This document shows positions 54,911-64,000 of a DNA stretch of 64,000 nucleotides, piece after piece (within the stretch, counting starts at the first letter, position 1; every line of letters starts with the position of its first letter). A program made the position numbers and the translations under genes. The stretch lies in assembly GCA_041394905.1 (NCBI GenBank), contig JAWKHJ010000008.1, positions 186,001 to 250,000 of the forward strand. Reading direction: 5' to 3'. The notes below the pieces were generated by a model. That model did not search any database. It was not told where the DNA came from and saw only the letters and a program-made list of their open reading frames with translations. Source of the DNA: RI-231 sp041394905. Its GTDB lineage: Bacteria; Acidobacteriota; Terriglobia; Bryobacterales; UBA6623.

Positions 54911-56491
54911 ATGCGTGACGTGAATTGGAAAGACGATTGTCTGTCGGGGTTTCTGGTTTTCCTCATCGCCCTGCCGCTATGTCTGGCCATCTCGATGGCG
55001 AGCGGATTTCCGCCGATCGCCGGCGTGCTGACGGCCATCGTCGGCGGTATGTTGGTGTCGTTCCTGGGTAGCTCGCGCCTGACGATCAAAGGGCCCGCGG
55101 CGGGTCTGATCGTCATCGCCCTTGGCGCGGTGACCGAGTTGGGGGCGGGCGACATGGCGGCGGGCTACAAGCGCGCCCTTGCCGTGGGCGTGATTGCCGG
55201 TTTGGTGCAGATCTTCCTCGCTCGGATGCGCGCCGGCGCCATCGGCGACCTGATGCCTTTTTCGGTAGTGCACGGAATGTTGGCCGCGATCGGCGTGATG
55301 ATCATCGCCAAGCAGGCCCACGTGGCGCTGGGCGTGACGCCCCACAGCGAGGCGCCGCTGAACCTGTTGGCGGAGATTCCCAACAGCTTGGCCAATCTCA
55401 ACCCAGAGGTGGCGTTCATCGGGTTGATCTCTCTTTTGATCTTGTTCGGCCTGCCGCTGATGCACTGGAACTGGGCGAAAAAGATCCCTGGACCGCTGGC
55501 GGTACTGCTCTTCGCCGTGCCGCTGGCCGCCTATTTTGATCTCTCCCACGAGCACCACTATCAGATGATGGCCCACGACTATGTGGTCGGCCCGAACTTC
55601 CTCATAAACCTTCCGAGCTCATTGGTGAGCGCGGTCTCGCTCCCGGACTTTTCAATGGTCACGAGCGCAATCTCGATCAAGTACATCGTGATGTTTTCGC
55701 TCATCGGCACGATCGAGTCTCTGCGGACGGTCGCCGCCGTCGATGCGATCGACCCGCAGGCCGCAGCAGCGACCTCAACAAGGACTTGCTGGCGACCGGT
55801 ATCGGCAACACGGTCGCGGCTTCGATCGGCGGACTGCCAATGATCTCCGAGATTGTGCGCAGCAAGGCCAACATCGGCAACGGCTCGAAGCGCCATGGCG
55901 AACTTCTTTCACGGCGCGTTCCTGCTTCTCTCGTTGGCGTTGATTCCGGGATTCCTGCAGAAGATTCCCTTGGCCGCACTGGCCGCGATGCTGATCTATA
56001 TCGGCTTCCGGTTGGCTTCGCCCAAGGAGTTCCTGCACGTGTACAAGATCGGCGCGGAACAGCTCTTCCTCTTTGTCGCAACCATGCTCGTCACGCTCGT
56101 CACCGACCTCTTGGTCGGCGTCGCAGTGGGCTTGGTGCTCAAAGTGCTCCTCCACCTCAAGAACGGAGCCCCCACCCGTTCTCTGTTCCGCGCCGTACTA
56201 CACGAAGACCTTCACGGCGACACCCTCACGCTGCAGGTCCATGAGGCTGCGATCTTCACTAACTACATGGGCCTGAAGAAGCGCCTGCTGAATGTGGATC
56301 CGAAGTTCAATCGCGTGATTATCGACCTTTCGAACGCGTGGGTGGTCGACCACACTGTGCTGGCCAATCTGACCCAGATGTCGAAGGAGTGGACCGACCG
56401 CAAGTTGATTGTGACTGGGCTGGACTGGCACGCGCCGATGTCGCTGCACGGTTTGGCGGCTCGCCGCAAGCAGCGCCCCGCTACGGCTTGA
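54911..56491 (+). CDS. SulP family anion transporter with STAS domain, bicarbonate/sulfate type (two frameshifts)
   Basis: About 526 aa inner-membrane SLC26/SulP transporter. NWKDDCLSGFLVFLIALPLCLAIS, SGFPPIAGVLTAIVGGMLVSF, LTIKGPAAGLIVIALGAV and FSVVHGMLAAIGVMII are family motifs; FNRVIIDLSNAWVVDHTVLANL belongs to the cytoplasmic STAS domain. Frame breaks near 55765 and 55895 (LATGIGNTVAASIGGLPMISEIVRS between). A small hairpin GAGGCT-AATA-AGCCTC (54864-54879) lies upstream of the ATG. It is 39 bases ahead of dabA, so bicarbonate is the likely substrate by context; sulfate cannot be excluded. Confidence 0.87.
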
Positions 56492-56530
56492 GACCAGCGG
56501 TCTGACGCAGGCGAGCAATCCGAAAAGAGC

Positions 56531-59485
56531 ATGATTGAACCGAACACAGCCGACGCGAATGCCGCGGACATGCTCCGGCACACCGTCAGGCATTTGACCC
56601 ACCTTCTGCCTGCGCAGGGGCCGATCGGCGTGTTCGTCCATCACAACACTTTGCATGCTTTCCAGCACATGCCTTTTGAACAGGCGGTCGTCGAGGCCGC
56701 GAAGACCTTCGGGACGGAGCCCTACCTGTCCGAGGCGGCGTATCTACGCGACCTCGAACGGGGTCGCATCCGGCCGGAGGATCTCGACTTCGTGCTCAAC
56801 CGAGAAGAAGACGCGGTTGTGCTCAAAGGCCGCCTGAACCGGCGGGCGCTGCGCGGCGCCCTGTTGCAGCGCGGGCTGCGGCCAATCAGCGCCGAGTCGG
56901 TCGAATGGGCGCTCGAAGAGGGAGGATTGCTTGATCGCTATCGTGTCGACCTGACTGCGGAAGCTAGGTCGCTACTGCGCGACGGGGCGCCCGAGAGTGA
57001 CGAGGCGGAAAGTGTTCGAAAGCAGTTCCAGGTTTGCCGGACGCTGGTCTGTGAGCAGCGCGGTGCGCCCAGCGAGCCTCCGCTTCGGCCCCGCGACGGG
57101 CTGAAGACGGCGACGGGCGTCGATCTCGACGATGTCATACATCCGCTGCTGATCCGGCTCTGCGCCGTATTCTTAGACCAAGGCCAAGCTTACTGGCCCA
57201 TGCCGGGACGCGATGCGGGGCTCTTGGCGGCTTCGCAGCTCGTGATTTCTTCCGGTGGAGTATTCCCGGAATACCTCGCCGGCCTCGACTCCGAGATGGC
57301 CCGGCAGATGCGACAACAAGTCTCCGCCGAGCAAGTCATCGAAGACACGCTTTCGATCTTTGGAGTACCGATCGAGGAGGCCGAGCCTTTTCTAAAGGCG
57401 GAGCTCTTAGCTCTGCCAGCATGGCCTGGGATGATCAACCAGCTCGAGCTCCGACCTGAGCTGGCAGAACACGAGCAAGTGCCGGCCTCGGTGATGGAGT
57501 ACCTCGCGCTCCGCCTGACTTTGAACAAGGTTGCAGCCGCGAACGTTTCCCGCCGCTTCAACCTTGGCTTGCTGGCTATCGCGTGGCGCCGAACGAATGG
57601 TCATGGGCGGCGATACGGCGAGGATCTCGCCTCGGCCGCGCGACTGATGGACGTGGCGCAACTCGTTGGCCTTTCGGCTGCAGACCTGAGCGCGCTCGAT
57701 ACCCGTTCAGTCGCCCGCCTTGTGCGAGAGGTCGAGATTTTCGACGACCTCGAGAGGCGGCGTCTTTACCACCTCGCTTACGAGCGACGGCATGAGATTC
57801 TGGTGCTCTCGCCCTTGGCCAAGCACGCGCGGCGGCCGCGACGACGCGATGGCCGGCCTGCCGCGCAAGTCTTTTTTTGCGTCGACGACCGCGCGGAATC
57901 CATGCGGCGACACCTCGAGGAGATCGATCCCGCAGTGGAGACATTTGGGGCGGTCGGATTTTTCGGTGCGGTGATCGATTACACCGGCTTGGACGACGCC
58001 GTCGGTTCGCCCCTATGCCCGGTGGTGGCCAAGCCTCAGCATGCCGTCATCGAGCGCCCGAATCAAGCGCATGAGCAGTTGCACGAAACGCGGGTGGTGC
58101 GGCGAAAGCTGTGGTCGCATCTGGCGCGCGGCGGTTTCATGTCTTCGCGGATGCTGGTACGAGGCTGGCTTTCGGCCTCGGTGCTGGGCCTGATGTCGTT
58201 GTTCCCGTTGACGGCGCGCGTGCTCGCGCCGCGCACCTACGGGAAGTTGCGAAAGAAACTGAACGCCGCCTTCCTGCCCCAGCCGCGCACCGAAATCGTG
58301 TTCATGCGGGGGGACGAGGAGGGCAAGGAAGCTGCGCGCGGCCTTTACTTGGGCTTCACCGTGGCCGAGCGCGTGGCGGTGGCGACCGACGTGCTCGCGC
58401 CTGCGGGCTTGATTGACCGCTTCGCCCGCATCGTGGTGATCTTGGGCCATGGTTCCACCAGCCTGAACAACCCGCTCGAGTCCGCTTACAACTGCGGTGC
58501 GTGCGGCGGCCGACGCGGAGGTCCAAACGCCCGTGTATTTGCGGCGCTGGCCAACCAGCCGGAGGTTCGCGCCGGGCTACTCGACAAGGCCATTCGCATT
58601 CCCGACGATACGTGGTTTGTCGGCGGTTATCACGACACCTGCACGGACGAGATCGAGCTCTTCGATCTCGACCAGACCCCTCCATCGCATAAGATGGACC
58701 TCGAACGTATCCAGAAGTCGCTCGAGAAGACGCGCGCCCTGGATGCGCACGAACGTCTACGCCGTTTTGAGCTGGGCGAGGAATGCGACACTCCGGAGCT
58801 GGCCCTGCGCCACGTCGAAGAACGCGCCGAACACCTCTCCGAGCCGCGGCCCGAGTACGGACACTGCACCAACGCGGTTTGCGTGATCGGTAAGCGCTCG
58901 CTCACGCGCGGTCTATTCCTGGACCGCCGCACGTTTCTGACGTCCTACGACGCCGCGATTGACCCAGAGGACGACTACCTCACGGCGTTGCTCGGTGCAG
59001 CGATTCCCGTCTGCGGCGGCATTAACTTGGAATACTACTTCTCCTGCATCGACAACGAGGGCTACGGTTGCGGGACGAAGTTGCCGCATAACGTGGTCAG
59101 CTTGCTCGGTGTGATGAACGGCCACGCAAGCGACCTCCGCACCGGATTGTCGAGCCAGATGATTGAGATTCACGAGCCGGTGCGTCTTCTCTGCGTGGTT
59201 GAGACTACGCCGGAGCGTTTGATTCGCGCTGTGAAGCGCAATCCCGTTGTCACTGAGCTCGTGGAAAACTCCTGGGTTCGCGTCGTCGCCATCGATTCCG
59301 AAACGGGCGTGATGCACGCTTATCGCGACGGCAAGTTCGAGCTCTACGACGAACCGGACGTCGAGCTACCGCGCGCGGAGACTTCGGTCGAATGGTATCG
59401 CGGAAAGTCGGAGCATCTGCCGATCGCCCGCATTGAACAGGGGATGGATCTCGTGTCCTCTCCAATGGAAGCGCACTCCGCCTAG
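56531..59485 (+). CDS. dabA: Inorganic carbon uptake subunit DabA (DUF2309)
   Basis: 984 aa zinc protein of the DAB/MpsB family, a cytoplasmic-side beta-carbonic-anhydrase-like subunit that converts CO2 to bicarbonate vectorially with DabB. The four known active-site residues are all found: C450-V-D452 in FFCVDDRAE, H640 in ILGHGSTS and C655 in YNCGACGG; the 15-residue H-to-C spacing equals that of characterised DabA. GVFVHHNTLHAFQHMPFE is the typical N-terminal motif. Intact. 13 bases ahead of dabB. Confidence 0.95.
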   Translation: MIEPNTADANAADMLRHTVRHLTHLLPAQGPIGVFVHHNTLHAFQHMPFEQAVVEAAKTFGTEPYLSEAAYLRDLERGRIRPEDLDFVLNREEDAVVLKGRLNRRALRGALLQRGLRPISAESVEWALEEGGLLDRYRVDLTAEARSLLRDGAPESDEAESVRKQFQVCRTLVCEQRGAPSEPPLRPRDGLKTATGVDLDDVIHPLLIRLCAVFLDQGQAYWPMPGRDAGLLAASQLVISSGGVFPEYLAGLDSEMARQMRQQVSAEQVIEDTLSIFGVPIEEAEPFLKAELLALPAWPGMINQLELRPELAEHEQVPASVMEYLALRLTLNKVAAANVSRRFNLGLLAIAWRRTNGHGRRYGEDLASAARLMDVAQLVGLSAADLSALDTRSVARLVREVEIFDDLERRRLYHLAYERRHEILVLSPLAKHARRPRRRDGRPAAQVFFCVDDRAESMRRHLEEIDPAVETFGAVGFFGAVIDYTGLDDAVGSPLCPVVAKPQHAVIERPNQAHEQLHETRVVRRKLWSHLARGGFMSSRMLVRGWLSASVLGLMSLFPLTARVLAPRTYGKLRKKLNAAFLPQPRTEIVFMRGDEEGKEAARGLYLGFTVAERVAVATDVLAPAGLIDRFARIVVILGHGSTSLNNPLESAYNCGACGGRRGGPNARVFAALANQPEVRAGLLDKAIRIPDDTWFVGGYHDTCTDEIELFDLDQTPPSHKMDLERIQKSLEKTRALDAHERLRRFELGEECDTPELALRHVEERAEHLSEPRPEYGHCTNAVCVIGKRSLTRGLFLDRRTFLTSYDAAIDPEDDYLTALLGAAIPVCGGINLEYYFSCIDNEGYGCGTKLPHNVVSLLGVMNGHASDLRTGLSSQMIEIHEPVRLLCVVETTPERLIRAVKRNPVVTELVENSWVRVVAIDSETGVMHAYRDGKFELYDEPDVELPRAETSVEWYRGKSEHLPIARIEQGMDLVSSPMEAHSA

Positions 59486-59498
59486 GTCGGCCTCGAGC

Positions 59499-60896
59499 AT
59501 GTCCTGGATAGACTCATATTCCGCGAATCAGATCCTTCTCATGGCGATCGTCGCTGCTCCCGGCGTGGCGTTCTCTTTGTTAGGTCTGTGCTGGCTGTTG
59601 GACTTGAACTTGGGTGAGAAGACGATCGGACGGATAACTGCGGTCGCTTACTTGGCTTCGACCATCATGGTCGCCATGCTCTTCTTGAACATGCGTGAAT
59701 TGGGCGAAACTGCCGTGGCTGTTTCGCCGGGCACATGGTTCGAGATCCACGAGTACAGTTTTCCTCTCACGCTGCTTGCTGATTGGCTGTCCATCCCCCT
59801 GATGATGCTGACGGCGATTCTGACCGGTTTGATCGGATCGTTCTCCCGGCGCTACCTGCATCGCGAATCCGGCTACCGACGCTTCTTTCTGCTGCTGAAT
59901 CTGTTCGGCTTCGGCTCATTGCTGATCTTTGCGGCCGGGTCCTTCGATTTGCTCATCGGCGGTTGGGAGTTGGTCGGCATCACGTCGGTGCTACTGATCT
60001 CCTTTTTTCAGGAGCGCCGCGAGCCGGTACGCAACGCCGTGCGCGTGTTCGCGATCTACCGCGCAGGTGACATCGGATTACTGGTGGGCGTGTTCCTGCT
60101 GCACCACTTTTCGACGTCAGCGAGCTTCGCGCACCTGTTCATCGGACAGTGGCCGATTCAGCAAATTGGTCCTCTGACTGCCGCGCAGGCGTTGACGGTC
60201 GGTTTGCTGTTCCTGGTCGCGGCGGCAGCCAAGGCGGCGCAATTCCCCTTCTCTGGGTGGCTGCCTCGTGCCATGGAAGGTCCCACCCCCTCGAGCGCCA
60301 TTTTTTACGGGGCGATCTCGGTCCACGCTGGCGCTTACTTGTTGTTGCGCTCCTCGCCAATTTTGGAGGCTGTGCCGTTCGCCTCGGCTGCGGTGATTGT
60401 GGTCGGTGCGGTGACGGCTGTGGTTGGAACGCTTGCGGGGCGTGCGAGTGCGGATGCGAAAACGGCCCTGGCTCATGGCGCGCTGGCTCAACTTGGCTTG
60501 ATCTTCATCGAGATCGGGTTCGGCCTGCACTGGCTGGCGCTCTTGCACATCCTGGGTCACGCTGCGGTTCGCACCCTCGAGTTCCTGCGCGCACCCTCGA
60601 CGCTCTACGACTACCATCGCATCCATGCTGCGGCGGGCGGTGAGCTTGAGCCTGCAGGCCTTTATTACGAGGCTGCCTTGCCGGCCGGATTTCGTATCTG
60701 GCTCTACCGTTATGCGCTCGAGCGAGGGCACGTGGACACAATCCTGGACCGCTTCGTGGTCAAACCCCTGCACGTCCTCGCTTGCGGACTAGCCTCGCTC
60801 GAGCGGCGCGTCCTACATGAACCCGAGGCTGTGGAAGCGCGGCCGAGCATCCCATTTGGGGCGGTCACAGAGAAGATCGGAGGAAATCGTGGCTGA
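59499..60896 (+). CDS. dabB: DabB, NuoL-like proton-conducting subunit
   Basis: 465 aa polytopic membrane protein related to complex I NuoL. AAKAAQFPFSGWLPRAMEGPTPSSAIFYGA is split here as AKAAQFPFSGWLPRAMEG and PTPSSAIFYGAISVHAGAY, the antiporter-like signature; IGGWELVGITSVLLISFFQ and YRAGDIGLLVGVF also match. Couples cation movement to DabA. ATG at 59499 chosen because the longer frame overlaps dabA. Its 3' end overlaps the next gene by 8 bases. Confidence 0.93.
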   Translation: MSWIDSYSANQILLMAIVAAPGVAFSLLGLCWLLDLNLGEKTIGRITAVAYLASTIMVAMLFLNMRELGETAVAVSPGTWFEIHEYSFPLTLLADWLSIPLMMLTAILTGLIGSFSRRYLHRESGYRRFFLLLNLFGFGSLLIFAAGSFDLLIGGWELVGITSVLLISFFQERREPVRNAVRVFAIYRAGDIGLLVGVFLLHHFSTSASFAHLFIGQWPIQQIGPLTAAQALTVGLLFLVAAAAKAAQFPFSGWLPRAMEGPTPSSAIFYGAISVHAGAYLLLRSSPILEAVPFASAAVIVVGAVTAVVGTLAGRASADAKTALAHGALAQLGLIFIEIGFGLHWLALLHILGHAAVRTLEFLRAPSTLYDYHRIHAAAGGELEPAGLYYEAALPAGFRIWLYRYALERGHVDTILDRFVVKPLHVLACGLASLERRVLHEPEAVEARPSIPFGAVTEKIGGNRG

Positions 60897-62348
60897 GCTC
60901 GCTTTTCCTCTGTTGAGTCTCGGAATCGCCGTTCCCCTGGTCGCGGCCGTTGTGGTTTGGATGAGCCAGGACCAAACGCGCATCCGTTCGATCGCATCCT
61001 GGTCTGCTGTGGTCTCGGCTCTGTGTGCGCTGGAGACGCTCCGCGAGGCGATTGCGACAGGCTTCGTGGCCATGCGCGATCCGTTTACCTCTTGGCTGTT
61101 CGTCGACAGCTTGAGCGCGGCGCCGCTGGCGCTATTCGCGGTGGTTGCATTGGGCGTTGTGCTGGTCCTTCCTAGGCGGGATGCGTCGCCGCAGATCGTG
61201 GGCTCGATCCTGCTGCTACTTGCCGCGACGAGCGCCGCCTACACGGCAGGCAACCTGATCCTGCTGCTGGCCGCCTGGGTCGTATCGATCTCGCCTGTCT
61301 TTTTCTGCCCGCCTGACCGCAATTTCGACGGAGCGCATGCGACCTCGTCGCTTCTGCCCTCTCTGATGTTGTCAGCCTCTTCGGTGGCTTTGGCCATCGG
61401 CTTTGGGCTAATCATCTGGGGCCGCATGCAGACAGGCGGAGAAGCATTTGCGGTCATGGGTGGCGCGGACTCCCGGGCGGCGTCTGGGCCTTCGCGTTCT
61501 TGATGCTGGCGATGGTGTTGCGGAAGGGCATGTTCCCCTTCCACTCTTGGGTGCTGACCGCGTTCAAGCGCGGCCCGCTACTGCCGGCGGCGGTGCTCAT
61601 CAACGGCCATCTTGGGGCTTATGTCGTGGCGCGCATCGCCATGCCCGCCTTCCCGGAAATCGCTGGTTCAACGCTCTCCATCGTGAGCGATTTGGCTCTG
61701 ATCACCGCCATCTATGCCGCCGTGGTGGCGCTGGCGGAGCGCGACCCGCGGCGATTGATCGGCCTGTTGGTCGTCAGCCAAGCGGCGTTCGTGTTGGCTG
61801 GTCTCGAGGCGGCCACGCCGGAGGGCGCCGCAGGCGGACTGATCTATTGGATGCTGGTTACGGTGGCGACCACGTCGCTCGCCGTGGTCTACCGCTTAAT
61901 CGAGGTGCGGGTCGGGCGGCCGATCTCGGGGGACGACTTCCTGGGCTTGGCGAGCCAGTTCCCGCGTCTGGCGACCTTCTTCATCGTCAGCGGGCTGGCG
62001 CTGGTCGGGCTGCCGGGCACACTCGGCTTCTGCGCCAACGAGTTGCTGCTGCACAGCGCAATGGAGTCGCACCCGCAGCTTGGACTGGCGTTGCCGCTCG
62101 CCACCGCGCTCAACGCGTTCCACCTTTACCGCCTGTTCTCACGGCTCTTCCTGGGTTCGCGCGGGCTTGCGCTGCCGGGCGTGCCGGACGCACGGCCGGT
62201 GGAGCGCTGGGTGCTCACCGCCGGGCTGCTGTTTCTGATTGGCGGCGGCCTGTTCCCGGCTAAGGTGTTGCACCTTCGGATGGACGCAGCGGAGGCGATC
62301 GCGCAGACCGCTACGGCGGCGACCGGTCTGCCGGGCAGATTCTTCTAG
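60889..62348 (+). CDS. Second NuoM/NuoN-like proton-translocating membrane subunit (one frameshift)
   Basis: About 486 aa polytopic antiporter-like protein. GTG start at 60889 with GGAGG 5 bases upstream, overlapping dabB by 8 bases. LRKGMFPFHSWVLTAFKRGPLLPAAVLINGHLGAYVVA corresponds to the K-x-x-x-F-P-H-x-W...P region of NuoL/M/N (shown in two parts: LRKGMFPFHSW, LLPAAVLINGHLGAY), and VGLPGTLGFCANELLL to the later signature. The frame breaks near 61480 (MGGAD then PGGVWAFAFLML). Characterised DAB systems are described with one membrane subunit, so this is an extra one. Role inferred. Confidence 0.8.
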
Positions 62349-62350
62349 GA

Positions 62351-62998
62351 CTAGTCGATCAAGCCGGAGCGCATCGCGAACCGCACCAACTCGCCCGTGC
62401 TGTGCAGGTTGAGCTTCTCCATGATCCGCGCACGGTAGCCTTCCGCGGTGTAGACGCTCAAGTTGAGCTTGCTCGCGATCTCTTTGTTGGTGAATCCTTC
62501 GGCGACCAACTGCAGCACGTCGCGCTCGCGCGCGGTCAACAGGTCGAGCGGAGATTTGGCTTGCTTGCGGTAGTCTTCCAGCACGGCTTGCGAAACGGCG
62601 GGGCTGATATAGCCTTCGCCGTTCCAAACCGCGCGAATGGCTTCGAGCATGTCCTCTCCGCTCGAGTCCTTGAGCAGGTAGCCGTCGGCGCCGGCGCGCA
62701 GGATTTCGCGCACGTAGACTCCGTCTTTGTGCATGCTGACCGCCAGGACTTTCGCGCCAAGGACGTTTTGGCGCACGCGTCGCGTCGCTTCGACTCCGCT
62801 GAGCTCGGGCATCGTCACGTCCATCACAACGATGTCCGGGCGTATCCGTTCGGCCAACTCCACTGCGTCCCGCCCGTTCGACGCCTCGCCCACGACCTCC
62901 ATGTCCGGCTGCGCGTTGAGGAAGGCCGCGAATCCGTGACGAACTAATTCGTGGTCGTCGGCGAGTAAGAGTTTGATCTTGCGGCTATGCTGTGTCAT
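62351..62998 (-). CDS. NarL/FixJ-type two-component response regulator
   Basis: 215 aa. The receiver domain has phospho-acceptor D60 (IVVMDVTMPE), acidic pair D14-D15 and Lys in LLKDSS. The LuxR-type HTH follows (LTARERDVLQLVAEGFTNKEIASKLNLSVYTAEGYRARIM, given here as LTARERDVLQLVAEG and NKEIASKLNL). Overlaps the histidine-kinase 3' end by 14 bases. Its stop lies 3 bases from the end of the convergent dab operon. Target genes unknown. Confidence 0.94.
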   Translation of the reverse strand: MTQHSRKIKLLLADDHELVRHGFAAFLNAQPDMEVVGEASNGRDAVELAERIRPDIVVMDVTMPELSGVEATRRVRQNVLGAKVLAVSMHKDGVYVREILRAGADGYLLKDSSGEDMLEAIRAVWNGEGYISPAVSQAVLEDYRKQAKSPLDLLTARERDVLQLVAEGFTNKEIASKLNLSVYTAEGYRARIMEKLNLHSTGELVRFAMRSGLID

Positions 62999-64000
62999 CG
63001 ACGCGCTTTACCGGGACGATCACCTGAACCGTGACGCCGCCGGCCGCTGGAGAAAGGATTTGAACTTCGCCGCCCACGCGAGCGGCGCGCGCCCGCATCC
63101 CAATGAGTCCGAGTCCGAGGCGTGGCGGATCGTCCGGATTCGGAGGAGGCTGATCCTGTCTCGTTCCGGGGAAGCCCCTCCCATTATCAGCGATCCGCAA
63201 TCGAATGCGATCCCCCTCGTCGCGCAATTCGACTTGAATCGCGTTCGCGCGCGAATGTCGCGCCACGTTTGTCAGGGCTTCTTGCGTGATGCGGAACAAG
63301 TGCGTCTCAATGTCATCGGGCAGACGACCGTCAAAGTTCGAGCGATAGTTCCAGGCGATGTTGGTGCGCTCACTGAAGCGCTCTCCCAGCCAGCGCAGAG
63401 ACGCGTCGAGGCCGAAGTCGTCCAGGATGACCGGCCGCAGCAACTGCGAAAGCTCCCGAACGTTGGTGATCGAGTCGTCGACAACCTCGAGACACTCCTT
63501 TTGCTTGACGCGCAAAGTCTCGGGCGTGAGGTTCTCGACCATGGCGCGCACGGCGGCGAGCGACTGGCCCAGGTCGTCGTGGAGCTCATGGGAGAAACGG
63601 CGCAGGGCAGCCTCCTGGTTCTCCTGCATATGCCAGCTCACGCGGCTGAGCTCGCTTTCCTGCTCGCGCATCTGCGTGACTAAATGGGTCACCGCGCGGG
63701 CGGTGATGATGGCGCAGGTGACCGAGAGAGTCAGAGCCAGACCCAGCAGTAGCAAAGACTCGGAGAGACCTTCGTCGGTATATGCGGCGATGCGCGCTTC
63801 CGCGGCCGAGGTGCGGCGCGTGCTCGCTTCCATCAACAGCGCAACGTCCTGGAGCACGCGGTCGTGGGCCGCGAACAACTCCTCTAGGGCGTCGGGCGAA
63901 GAGTCGTCGGTATCGAGGATGCGCTGCGCGCTTGCGCTGAAATCGCGAGCCGACTGCTGTAGGTCGGCCTGCACTTCCTGGTCGCTGAGCGTGCGCCGGT
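62985..64000 (-). CDS. Sensor histidine kinase, NarX/DegS type (5' end beyond window)
   Basis: Partial; the open frame continues past base 64000. A coiled extracytoplasmic region (QSARDFSASAQRILD, ALLMEASTRRTSAAEARIAAY) precedes one membrane helix (LLLLGLALTLSVTCAIITA). Then come a HisKA_3 dimerisation helix with phospho-His in SHELHDDLGQSLAA, N box ITQEALTNVARHSRA, G1 IADNGRGF and G2 GLGLIGMRARA. It phosphorylates the regulator encoded immediately downstream. Signal unknown. Confidence 0.93.
   Translation of the reverse strand, partial: RRTLSDQEVQADLQQSARDFSASAQRILDTDDSSPDALEELFAAHDRVLQDVALLMEASTRRTSAAEARIAAYTDEGLSESLLLLGLALTLSVTCAIITARAVTHLVTQMREQESELSRVSWHMQENQEAALRRFSHELHDDLGQSLAAVRAMVENLTPETLRVKQKECLEVVDDSITNVRELSQLLRPVILDDFGLDASLRWLGERFSERTNIAWNYRSNFDGRLPDDIETHLFRITQEALTNVARHSRANAIQVELRDEGDRIRLRIADNGRGFPGTRQDQPPPNPDDPPRLGLGLIGMRARAARVGGEVQILSPAAGGVTVQVIVPVKRVDDTA

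Overview
The window is GC-rich bacterial DNA and most likely comes from an acidobacterium of the Solibacteres/Bryobacterales type. Lineage markers visible in the sequence are a secreted protease ending in the Solibacter-type C-terminal domain (TIGR03437-like, about 7190-7872), two PadR + ADOP-type (MacB/FtsX-like) permease loci, a DUF1592/DUF1552/beta-propeller cytochrome operon, and several Tat-exported sugar-type enzymes. I saw no rRNA, tRNA, CRISPR array, integrase or transposase. The placement is inferred from gene content only.

Layout. 0-2.8 kb (minus): a ThDP-dependent pyruvate-oxidase-like enzyme and an FMN-binding glutamate-synthase-domain protein. 2.9-7.9 kb (plus): a Tat-exported Gfo/Idh/MocA oxidoreductase and a broken M36 (fungalysin-like) secreted protease. 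7.9-10.8 kb (minus): a tightly overlapping four-gene operon led by a PAAR-metzincin fusion, the best candidate for an undescribed antagonism module. 10.8-13.9 kb: PadR + ADOP permease. 13.9-17.2 kb: GH95 fucosidase-like lipoprotein and HpcH/HpaI aldolase. 17.3-21.2 kb: tam-like methyltransferase, then a second PadR + heavily broken ADOP permease. 21.3-22.9 kb (minus): PQQ sugar dehydrogenase coupled to a pentaheme cytochrome. 23-27.4 kb: HigBA, a small unknown, queA, a NUDIX-MBL fusion, VapBC. 27.5-29.3 kb (minus): cytochrome oxidase subunits III, III and IV plus a small CxxC membrane protein. 29.4-33.8 kb: GT2, methyltransferase, DUF5060/DUF4038-like glycosidase, tsaB, DUF6572. 34.1-43.5 kb: mreBCD-mrdA-rodA cell-shape operon, RNase G/E with a giant disordered insertion, VIT-family transporter. 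43.5-49.4 kb (minus): DUF1552 / DUF1592 / beta-propeller cytochrome operon. 49.5-52.9 kb: Tat-exported TIM-barrel isomerase, esterase-like hydrolase, Tat-exported L-rhamnonate-dehydratase-like enzyme. 53-54.8 kb: alginate-export-type porin (minus). 54.9-62.3 kb (plus): sulP-dabA-dabB plus a second NuoM/N-like subunit, probably an inorganic-carbon uptake locus. 62.3-64 kb (minus): NarL-type response regulator and histidine kinase (truncated by the window end).

Sequence quality. About 40 reading-frame breaks occur in clusters, while 13.9-17.2 kb and 30.1-43.5 kb are clean. Protein conservation continues in the neighbouring frame after almost every break, and in queA the break is a five-base homopolymer where six are needed. 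I therefore read most breaks as indel errors of the assembly and not as decay, and I annotate whole genes across them. Coordinates of broken genes are the span of recognisable coding sequence.
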